Of a stretch of DNA of 58,286 nucleotides, positions 52,743 through 58,286 are shown in pieces. This DNA is from Bacteroidales bacterium (GTDB lineage: Bacteria; Bacteroidota; Bacteroidia; Bacteroidales; UBA932). Every line of letters begins with the position of its first letter. The stretch's first letter is position 1. The notes beneath the pieces are model-generated. The model was given only the letters and a program-made list of their open reading frames with translations. It searched no databases and was not told the origin of the DNA. A program made the translations under genes and the position numbers. The stretch covers positions 1 to 58,286 of the forward strand of contig JAFQAT010000028.1 of NCBI GenBank assembly GCA_017399865.1, given 5' to 3'.

Positions 52743-53541
52743 ACAAGGACTGGCGGTATGCTTTTGGAGAGACACCCTCAACCCTCTTGAAATATTTACC
52801 GAACACGGACTGGGAAGGGAAATCAAGCTCATCGCTTATCTGCTGGACAGTCATCGATGTAGATGAAAGACAGCTCTTTGCGTAAAGCACGACATTCCTT
52901 TCGATCCACTCCAGCGCAGTCATGCCTGTCTCCTGCTTAAGGAGGGTCGACAGGTATTTGTTCGTTATGCAGAGCTTGTCGGCATAGAATCCTATATCCC
53001 TATGTTCCTTGAAATTGTCTGAAACAAGGTCGATGAACCTCTCGCACAGTTCCTGCTGAGGAGTCATCTGGGTCGGCTGGCTCTGCTGGCCATGGAAATA
53101 ATAGCCCAGTCCATAGAAATGGGCTGAGAACAGATGGCGGATGATTTCTTCCTTATATGGGTTGCTGTCCTGCTTCAGGATGCTGGAGACCTGCTTGTAG
53201 CACGACGAGAGCACTTCAAGCACTTCCCCGGTTATCTCATAGAACTGCGTATGCTTGATGAACAGCCTTTCCTGGAGGCTTACAGGCAGATTCATGGAAT
53301 CTGTGAAATCAGAACTTACGGCCATTCCGAAACCCGCAAACTCATCGTCCGCCTCCAGCGACTCGACCACCTGGCCCGGCAGAAAGATAGCCATGGCGGG
53401 AGCGCTTAACGAATAGGTGCGGAAATCGACGATGCAGGAGAAACGGCCGGAAGTGACGACGATATGGGTCACTTTCCTGATCTTATGAGGAAAGCGCAGT
53501 CCGCTCAATATCGTTTCGTTCTCGAGAAGCTCTATATCCAT
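52732..53541 (-). CDS. AraC-family transcriptional regulator
   Basis: 269 aa. N-terminal cupin-like sensor region (about 1-150) and a C-terminal pair of helix-turn-helix units: DIGFYADKLCITNKYLSTLLKQETGMTALEWIE and MTVQQISDELDFPSQSVFGKYFKRVEGVSPKAYRQS, the second being the AraC signature. The ligand is unknown. It faces the small-protein unit and shares an 11-base overlap at the stops. Confidence 0.93.
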   Translation of the reverse strand: MDIELLENETILSGLRFPHKIRKVTHIVVTSGRFSCIVDFRTYSLSAPAMAIFLPGQVVESLEADDEFAGFGMAVSSDFTDSMNLPVSLQERLFIKHTQFYEITGEVLEVLSSCYKQVSSILKQDSNPYKEEIIRHLFSAHFYGLGYYFHGQQSQPTQMTPQQELCERFIDLVSDNFKEHRDIGFYADKLCITNKYLSTLLKQETGMTALEWIERNVVLYAKSCLSSTSMTVQQISDELDFPSQSVFGKYFKRVEGVSPKAYRQSLSKD

Positions 53542-53560
53542 TACATTCCTGATTTGTCAT

Positions 53561-53568
53561 CAAAGTTA
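53561..53568 (-). promoter_or_regulatory. Promoter -7 box for the AraC-family gene
   Basis: TAACTTTG on the minus strand, 19 bases before the ATG. A short palindrome AATAG-AATA-CTATT (53581-53594) lies just upstream, where an autoregulatory site could be. Confidence 0.45.
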
Positions 53569-53625
53569 CAAAAAAGGAATAATAGAATACTATTTTCGGC
53601 ATTTTACCGGAAAATCGCGACAAAT

Positions 53626-54600
53626 TCAAGGCAAATCTGACCAATATATCTCACTCATCCGGACCAGACCGTTGGCAATAGCATAGATTGTGATGCCTGC
53701 GATGGAGTGGATCTGGAGCTTTGAGGAGATGTTGCGGCGATGGGTTGTCACCGTATGGATGGAGATGTTCAGCTCGTCAGCTATCTCCTTGTTTGACATT
53801 CCCTTTGCTATGCAGACGATGATTTCCTTCTCCCGCTGGCTCAGGATATCCTCCTCAGGATCCTTGGCTGTTTCTTCAACATCATTGTCTTCATCTTCCT
53901 TTCTGTCTTTGCTTACGTATTCGAGGGCTTCGACAGCCGGGACGAACAGACTGTCCTCTACCGAACAATGGGTATCCAGATCCCTTGCGCAGCTGATGAT
54001 GTCGAAAAGGACTGAATACAGCAGATGATTGTCCTTCTGGGTATAGTAGCGGACTATTATGTCCTTCAGCTCGTTCAGCTTCGACTCTATGTGATTATGC
54101 TTGCTCGCAAAGTCGGAAATCCGATAATCATCGGCCGGAGATCCGGAGATAAGGCTTTCCACATAGGAGAAGACCACCTCGTTCTCGTATTCCATATGCC
54201 GTCTGACTTCAGTCACATACTCATCGTAGAACTTGAGTATCAGGAATGCAATCTCGTCTGTTCCGGAACAGTCTATGGCTTCAAGCAGGTTCCTTTTGAT
54301 CATGGGGAGCTTGAAGTCAAGGAAATATGAATGTGCGTTCTTGAGATAGCTTATGAGGAACGGCAGAGACAGCTTCCGGCTGTCGTACTGCCGGCCGCTG
54401 GCATAATTGGCAAGGCAAAGGAATGTGTCCGTGTCGATATTCTGTTCCTCACACACTTCCTTTACGGTCTTTTCTCCAAATCCAAGAGATATTCCGGACC
54501 GGCTCATAACCATCAGAAGCGATGTGTCCGACTGTATGAGATGCCTCAGCTTGTCGGACGGACCGAATGTTGCCATCTGTTCTTTTTCCATAGAATTCAT
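53626..54600 (-). CDS. ScdA/YtfE-like di-iron (RIC) domain fused to LuxR-type DNA-binding domain
   Basis: 324 aa from MNSMEKEQM. Residues 15-65 resemble the ScdA_N domain (SDTSLLMVMSRSGISLGFGEKTVKEVCEEQNID), but the Cys-Cys pair is missing. Residues 80-230 match a hemerythrin-like iron-centre-repair domain with the expected four His and two Glu ligands: His90, His135 with Glu139, His168 or His170, and His211 with Glu215. A charged linker (about 230-255) leads to a LuxR/GerE helix-turn-helix (LSQREKEIIVCIAKGMSNKE, then IADELNISIHTVTTHRRNIS). This suggests a transcription factor sensing oxygen, nitric oxide or iron state. Start choice: an earlier in-frame ATG (54753) overlaps the opposite promoter. 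Confidence 0.85.
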   Translation of the reverse strand: MNSMEKEQMATFGPSDKLRHLIQSDTSLLMVMSRSGISLGFGEKTVKEVCEEQNIDTDTFLCLANYASGRQYDSRKLSLPFLISYLKNAHSYFLDFKLPMIKRNLLEAIDCSGTDEIAFLILKFYDEYVTEVRRHMEYENEVVFSYVESLISGSPADDYRISDFASKHNHIESKLNELKDIIVRYYTQKDNHLLYSVLFDIISCARDLDTHCSVEDSLFVPAVEALEYVSKDRKEDEDNDVEETAKDPEEDILSQREKEIIVCIAKGMSNKEIADELNISIHTVTTHRRNISSKLQIHSIAGITIYAIANGLVRMSEIYWSDLP

Positions 54601-54752
54601 TGTCTGGGACCCGAAAGATTCAAGCAAATTTGGCAGGAAATCACGGGATTTGCAATACTCACTTTTGGGTATCCGTACCGTCAGCAACCCATTTTCAGCA
54701 AAACAGCCCAATTTGTCGGTTAATGTGAATAATCTTCCTCCCCCTTTTGCCA

Positions 54753-54760
54753 TACCTTTG
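54753..54760 (+). promoter_or_regulatory. Promoter -7 box for the outer-membrane protein gene
   Basis: TACCTTTG within TTGCCATACCTTTGCA (54747-54762), 27 bases before the ATG at 54788. The 16-base string is identical to the one at 51748. It lies between the divergent RIC-LuxR gene and its likely target. Confidence 0.6.
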
Positions 54761-54787
54761 CATCAGTTAAACCAGTGTAGTAAAGAG

Positions 54788-55369
54788 ATGAAAAGATTTT
54801 TGACAATTGTTTGCGCCATCGCATTTACAGGCGCAGCGCTTTCAGCGCAGAATGGAACGGAGGGCAAGTCCTCTTACATGGTCAATGTGGGATATGAGAA
54901 AGGCTATCGTGCAGATGTCGAACTCTCATGGAGCAACAGGTCTTTATGGGGTATATCATCATCACACGGAGTCAGCTTCGGAAACGGTCTCTATGTGGGC
55001 GCCGGAGCCGGATTCAGCGCCGAACTTACCAGAAATACGGCTGCTTCCAGAATAGCTGACAATGTCATAGATCCTGAGTATTCATACACACCGCAGTCTA
55101 ACTGGAAAGGTTCATTCATCACACCGGTATTTGCCGACGTCAAGTACTCGTTCATGAAGACCCTCGCCACTCCGTTCGTAAGCATGAGAGGGGGTGCAAT
55201 CGCAGACATCACCAACGCCGGTGTCAGACTGTTCATCAGTCCTGCAGCAGGCTTAGATATTGCCCGTTTCTCGATTAAGGTAGGCTACGAGTACCAGCTC
55301 GGCATCTGGGGACACCTCGACGGCCAGAACCTGCACAACGTTAAGCTCGGAGTCGCTTACACCTTCTAG
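54788..55369 (+). CDS. Small outer-membrane beta-barrel protein
   Basis: 193 aa: signal peptide MKRFLTIVCAIAFTGAALSAQ, then alternating strands (YMVNVGYEKGYRADVELSWS, FITPVFADVKYSFM) and a C-terminal aromatic residue (GVAYTF). The pattern fits an eight-strand barrel of the outer-membrane protein beta-barrel group. Divergent from the RIC-LuxR regulator and possibly its target. An inverted-repeat terminator follows the stop. Confidence 0.8.
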   Translation: MKRFLTIVCAIAFTGAALSAQNGTEGKSSYMVNVGYEKGYRADVELSWSNRSLWGISSSHGVSFGNGLYVGAGAGFSAELTRNTAASRIADNVIDPEYSYTPQSNWKGSFITPVFADVKYSFMKTLATPFVSMRGGAIADITNAGVRLFISPAAGLDIARFSIKVGYEYQLGIWGHLDGQNLHNVKLGVAYTF

Positions 55370-55372
55370 AAA

Positions 55373-55416
55373 GACTTCAAAAGCACAAAAACAGCCTTAT
55401 ATGTGCTTTTAAAGTC
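55373..55416. terminator. Terminator-like hairpin after the outer-membrane protein gene
   Basis: GACTTCAAAAGCACA pairs with TGTGCTTTTAAAGTC: a 15-bp stem with one mismatch, directly after the stop codon. The right arm contains a T run (CTTTT) but no long T tail. Confidence 0.65.
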
Positions 55417-55465
55417 AACCTCTTTGCATTCAAGATTGGACGCCGTGTTTCGGCTAGAGCTCCAT

Positions 55466-55500
55466 AACGCGATATAGGCTAAGCCTGTATCGCGTTTTTT
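55466..55500 (+). terminator. Strong intrinsic terminator
   Basis: AACGCGATA-T-AGGCT-A-AGCCT-G-TATCGCG followed by TTTTTT. It is a near-perfect stem, with a T run on the plus strand. No gene lies between it and the previous hairpin, so it may end a small non-coding transcript from this gap. Confidence 0.8.
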
Positions 55501-55550
55501 GTTTTATATGGCTCCGTTCGCCCGGATTCCCGGAAAATGTAAATAATTTC

Positions 55551-55558
55551 TAAATTTG
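55551..55558 (+). promoter_or_regulatory. Promoter -7 box for the SGNH gene
   Basis: TAAATTTG, followed by the ATG at 55631 after 72 bases. An earlier in-frame TTG lies inside this box and is rejected as a start. Confidence 0.5.
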
Positions 55559-55630
55559 CATTGGAGAAGCGACAGTTTCAGTATCCCTCTCCCTGCCTTT
55601 AGGAGAATCATCCGCAATCAGAATTATAAA

Positions 55631-56233
55631 ATGACTAAACTGGCATGCATAGGAGACAGCATCACCAGCGGGTTCACATTGCTGAATCCCCGCAGGGACA
55701 GTTATCCTTCCCTGCTGCAGAAGATGCTGGGAGATGGCTACGAAGTGCGTAATTTCGGAGTCCTTGATGCTGCGGCAAGATTCGATGCTGACACTCCATA
55801 TGTAAGGAAGAAGGCATATAGGAAAAGTCTGGACTGGAATCCTGACATCGTTCTGATAATGCTCGGCTCTAACGACACCAAGCGCAGGAACTGGGATCCG
55901 GAGATATTCCGGAAAGACTATCGGAAGATTGTGTCTTCATATATGGACCTCCCCTCTCGTCCGCGTGTGTGTCTGATTGCTCCCATTCGGATATTCCGTG
56001 TCTGGGGCACTCCGCTGATGGGACTATACCCGGAAACGATGGAAGATGGTGTGCGCCCGGCGATTCACGAGATCGCGACAGATCTGGACCTTCAGTGCAT
56101 AGATCTGAAGGAGGTATTCAACGACAGTTCATATTGTGTTGACGGTGTTCATCCGCAAAGGAAAGGCACACGAATGATTGCAGAATATATATTCAAAGAA
56201 AGACAAAGATATGACCATACAGGTATTCATTGA
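55631..56233 (+). CDS. Cytoplasmic SGNH/GDSL hydrolase
   Basis: 200 aa without a signal peptide. Motifs: IGDSIT (Ser), NFGVLDA (block II), MLGSNDTK (block III) and CVDGVHP (Asp-x-x-His). Unlike the secreted SGNH protein at 30476 it should act inside the cell. It overlaps the DUF169 gene by 23 bases. Confidence 0.85.
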   Translation: MTKLACIGDSITSGFTLLNPRRDSYPSLLQKMLGDGYEVRNFGVLDAAARFDADTPYVRKKAYRKSLDWNPDIVLIMLGSNDTKRRNWDPEIFRKDYRKIVSSYMDLPSRPRVCLIAPIRIFRVWGTPLMGLYPETMEDGVRPAIHEIATDLDLQCIDLKEVFNDSSYCVDGVHPQRKGTRMIAEYIFKERQRYDHTGIH

Positions 56234-56918
56234 CAAATATCGGGAAGCCTTCGGAGAGGCTGCACCCCTGCCGATTGCCTTAGGTTATAGTGACACTCCT
56301 GCTTCTGAAGTCGGAAGTGTTCCAAAGTGCATGATTGGACGAATCAGTAAGGTAAGGGACGGTGAGCCGCTTACCCTATGCAGTGAGAACATACTATGCG
56401 GTGGAGGTGGTTTATACACGGCTTTCCGTCCTATGCCGGAAAGGGTGCCGGTTTTCGTATCTGAAGTGGAACATTACAAGATGTCCAAGGAAATGGTCAT
56501 TGATTATGTAGATTCTCTTGGAATCAGTATCTCAGAAAAGCCATACCTGAACTTTGTAAGAGTCGATCAATTAGAGAAGTGGGATGCTGCCGAGGCAATT
56601 CTTTTCTTCGCAACTCCTGACATGCTTTCAGGACTATGCACATGGGCATTCTATGACAACAACTCACCGGATGCCGTAACGACTCCGTTCGCCTCCGGAT
56701 GTGCAGCAGCTGTAACATTTGCTGTAAACGAAAACAGGAAAGGAGGTCGCCGATGCTTCCTCGGAATGTTCGATCCTTCAGCACGTCCGCATGTTCCGGA
56801 AAACGAACTGACATTCACCATACCTGTGTGCAGGTTCAAGGAGATGCTGGAGACCATGAATGATTCTGCATTATTCCAGAAAGCCTTCTCGGTACTTAAG
56901 AGAAGGATAAACAGATAA
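56211..56918 (+). CDS. DUF169 family protein
   Basis: 235 aa. Family features include LPIALGYSDTP, LTLCSENILCGGGGLYTAF (a Cys-rich GG motif) and ATPDMLSGLCTWAFYDN. DUF169 proteins have no assigned role, though conserved Cys residues suggest redox or metal binding. It overlaps the preceding SGNH gene and is followed by a broken flavodoxin-like gene and two redox proteins. Confidence 0.85.
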   Translation: MTIQVFIDKYREAFGEAAPLPIALGYSDTPASEVGSVPKCMIGRISKVRDGEPLTLCSENILCGGGGLYTAFRPMPERVPVFVSEVEHYKMSKEMVIDYVDSLGISISEKPYLNFVRVDQLEKWDAAEAILFFATPDMLSGLCTWAFYDNNSPDAVTTPFASGCAAAVTFAVNENRKGGRRCFLGMFDPSARPHVPENELTFTIPVCRFKEMLETMNDSALFQKAFSVLKRRINR

Positions 56919-56926
56919 CAATTGCC

Positions 56927-57124
56927 ATGAAGAATCTCATATACATCAATGCCTGCATGAGGGCAGGTTCAAGAACAAGAAGGTTGAGACGGTGGACCTG
57001 ACCAAGAACCTGTACTCGGTTGCGGATAACAATACTTTGTAGGACAGGAACCAGGGAAAGTCTCAGTGATCCAGACTGGATAATAGATGATTTCGGAAAG
57101 CTGATGGACATCGTGTCAGAATAG
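56927..57124 (+). pseudogene. Flavodoxin-fold reductase remnant
   Basis: The first frame reads MKNLIYINACMRAGSRTRRL and then stops. This resembles the phosphate-loop start of NAD(P)H-dependent flavodoxin-like reductases (typically NACLRG..SRT). Later in another frame comes KVETVDLTKNLYSVADN, and after a further shift DPDWIIDDFGKLMDIVSE and a stop, typical of the C-terminus. The middle is deleted and frames are broken. Confidence 0.55.
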
Positions 57125-57139
57125 TCATTCTCAAGTTTA

Positions 57140-57171
57140 TTTGGAAGTTTCGAAAATTATTTCTAATTTTG
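57140..57171 (+). promoter_or_regulatory. Promoter for the rhodanese-glutaredoxin pair
   Basis: TTTG (57140-57143), a 20-base spacer, then TAATTTTG (57164-57171); 23 bases to the ATG at 57195. It is one of the best-matching Bacteroidota promoters in the window. Confidence 0.65.
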
Positions 57172-57194
57172 AATTGTTCCAAATAAACAAGATT

Positions 57195-57557
57195 ATGAAA
57201 CAGATATTTATACTATTGGCAGCAACGGTCCTTGCCGTAGGATGCGGCAAGGGATACGATTCAGTGGACGCACAGGAGTTTTCAGAGGCGCTCAAGAATC
57301 CAGATGTACAGATCATAGACACACGTACTCCACAGGAATTCAACGAAGGGCATATCCCGGGTGCAGTGAACATAGATCTTGACAGGGAGGACTTCTTCGA
57401 GCAGATGGACTGCCTTGACAAAGACAAGCCTGTTGCAGTATATTGCAGAGGTGGCAGAAGAAGCAAGATTGCAGCGGAAAGGTTCGTCGGGAAAGGATTC
57501 GAAGTGACCGAACTGAACGGAGGAATCATTACTTGGGAAGGTGAAATCGAAAAATAA
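57195..57557 (+). CDS. Rhodanese-like sulfurtransferase lipoprotein
   Basis: 120 aa. The signal ends in a lipobox (LAVGC, Cys 16). A single rhodanese domain has IIDTRTPQEFNEGHIPGAVNI and the active-site loop CRGGRRS (Cys persulfide). It probably moves sulfur or reports oxidation in the periplasm. It is followed nine bases later by a glutaredoxin-like gene. Confidence 0.9.
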   Translation: MKQIFILLAATVLAVGCGKGYDSVDAQEFSEALKNPDVQIIDTRTPQEFNEGHIPGAVNIDLDREDFFEQMDCLDKDKPVAVYCRGGRRSKIAAERFVGKGFEVTELNGGIITWEGEIEK

Positions 57558-57566
57558 GATTCAGAC

Positions 57567-57884
57567 ATGACAAGAATATACGTAATGGAAAGCTGTCTTG
57601 ACTGTGCTCAGGCCAAGCAGCTGTACGGAAACAATCCGGACTATGAGATCATCGACATAGGAAAGCAGGCAAGAGACTTGAAAGAGTTTCTATCACTCAG
57701 GGACAATCACCCTGCCTTTGCAAAGGTGAGAGAGAGAGGAACGATCGGAATCCCATGCTTTGTAAAGGATGACGGAGAGGTGGTCATCTCGATGAAGCAT
57801 TATCTCGCGTCATCTGAGCCTGCATCATCAGAACCTGAATACACATCCGGTGCTGCATGCAATCTTGACGGTACAGGTTGTTAG
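57567..57884 (+). CDS. Glutaredoxin-related protein
   Basis: 105 aa, thioredoxin-like fold with CLDC near the N-terminus (residues 10-13) and a cis-proline segment TIGIPCF (about 59-65). An unusual C-terminal tail carries two further Cys (ACNLDGTGC). The family is common in Bacteroidota and is presumably a cytoplasmic thiol reductase. Confidence 0.8.
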   Translation: MTRIYVMESCLDCAQAKQLYGNNPDYEIIDIGKQARDLKEFLSLRDNHPAFAKVRERGTIGIPCFVKDDGEVVISMKHYLASSEPASSEPEYTSGAACNLDGTGC

Positions 57885-57938
57885 AGGGCAATGTTGCCAG
57901 TATGATTTTTGAAGTATTTCAATAAAATTATTCAGGCC

Positions 57939-58286
57939 ATGTTCAACAAGCACGATATATCAAGAAACCAGTGTCAGCTCTTCTGGCATCAGGCAGAGAA
58001 AGGCTACGACTGGTGGTGGCATTCATTTACAGGACATCATGCGGAAACTGGCGAGGAAAAGGCTTTCTTCATAGAGTATTTCCTATGCAATCCGCTTCAT
58101 GGAAGTGACAGACCGTCTTTCGGAAGGCTTGGTGAGACTCCATCATATCTTATGGTCAAGGCCGGCAGCTGGGGCGAGGATGCGGCGCAGCTTCACAGAT
58201 TCTTCGGATGGAAGCAGGCTGAAATCGATATGGGGATACCATTCGTGATAAAGGCAGATGACTGTTATGCCTCAGAAGACCGGATA
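57939..58286 (+). CDS. Tocopherol cyclase-like / hypothetical protein (partial, 3' end off window)
   Basis: 116 codons are visible, starting MFNKHDISRNQCQLFWHQAEKGYDWWW. The stretch FTGHHAETGEEKAFFIEYFL and later YLMVKAGSWGEDAAQLHRFFG resemble bacterial tocopherol cyclase-like proteins of unknown function. The gene continues past the right edge, so the C-terminal half is not visible. No signal peptide. Confidence 0.55.
   Translation, partial: MFNKHDISRNQCQLFWHQAEKGYDWWWHSFTGHHAETGEEKAFFIEYFLCNPLHGSDRPSFGRLGETPSYLMVKAGSWGEDAAQLHRFFGWKQAEIDMGIPFVIKADDCYASEDRI

Noticed and set aside
54601-54753. Longer N-terminus for the RIC-LuxR gene
   Set aside because: The extra 51 residues resemble no domain and overlap the opposite-strand promoter region; MNSMEKEQM starts right before the ScdA_N-like domain.
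55380-55500. tRNA gene in the gap before the SGNH gene
   Set aside because: Hairpins are present but no cloverleaf, no T-arm GTTCRANNC and no CCA; the strong stem with T run is a terminator.

Overview
The window is a single stretch of a Bacteroidota chromosome, most likely a gut or rumen Bacteroidales. The evidence is a SusC/SusD pair, many lipoproteins and secreted glycoside hydrolases, DUF4249, DUF4878 and DUF5020 families, and repeated TAnnTTTG -7 promoter elements (the Bacteroidota sigma-ABfr type) instead of TATAAT boxes. I cannot name the genus. No rRNA, tRNA, CRISPR array or prophage was seen. Gene ends are tightly packed, often overlapping by a few bases.

Layout. 1-1.2 kb: start of the ribosomal-protein operon (rplC, partial rplD) on the minus strand, with its own promoter and leader hairpin. 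1.2-6.2 kb: a SusC/SusD glycan import pair on the minus strand. 6.3-12.1 kb: housekeeping run on plus (diadenylate cyclase cdaA, mutS2, a DUF4878 lipoprotein, yraN, manC, a YqeY-domain protein), then a GH43 hydrolase. 13.5-15.9 kb: two copies of a 111-bp double-hairpin repeat bracket an ECF sigma/putative anti-sigma pair and a REP-associated tyrosine transposase (RAYT). 15.9-22.8 kb: an Lrp/AsnC regulator divergent from an aspartate-family and methionine cluster (metX, thrA, metY, asd), with a GIY-YIG remnant and a 147-bp tandem duplication wedged in front of asd. 22.9-27.3 kb: a Cys-rich lipoprotein, a TonB-dependent receptor and a DUF4249 lipoprotein. 27.3-29.3 kb: a DUF456 membrane protein, a foldback repeat and an M24 peptidase.

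29.5-37.5 kb is a mannan or hemicellulose utilisation block: two GH26 enzymes, an SGNH esterase, an alpha/beta-hydrolase esterase, a CotH-family protein and a GH9 enzyme. 37.6-39.0 kb holds a second, divergent RAYT, bracketed by two copies of a different 113-bp double-hairpin repeat. 39.0-39.5 kb is a palindrome-rich intergenic region that also carries a gene remnant. 39.5-43.5 kb has a DUF4434-type protein divergent from a GH2 enzyme. 43.5-49.6 kb is a porin plus potABCD polyamine-uptake operon ending in a DUF1295 membrane protein. 49.7-58.3 kb holds a DUF5020 protein, a dipeptide epimerase, a three-gene unit starting with a 59-aa 11-mer-repeat protein, an AraC regulator, a fusion of an iron-centre-repair (ScdA/YtfE-like) protein with a LuxR DNA-binding domain, an outer-membrane protein, and a small redox/sulfur group (SGNH, DUF169, a broken flavodoxin-like gene, rhodanese, glutaredoxin-like).

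The most interesting content is the pair of RAYT/REP units. Two distantly related Y1-type transposases lie about 22 kb apart. Each is bracketed by its own family of paired palindromes, and the two families have almost the same length and architecture but different sequences. The RIC-LuxR fusion, the 11-mer-repeat small protein and the split start of the S10 ribosomal operon are the next best leads.
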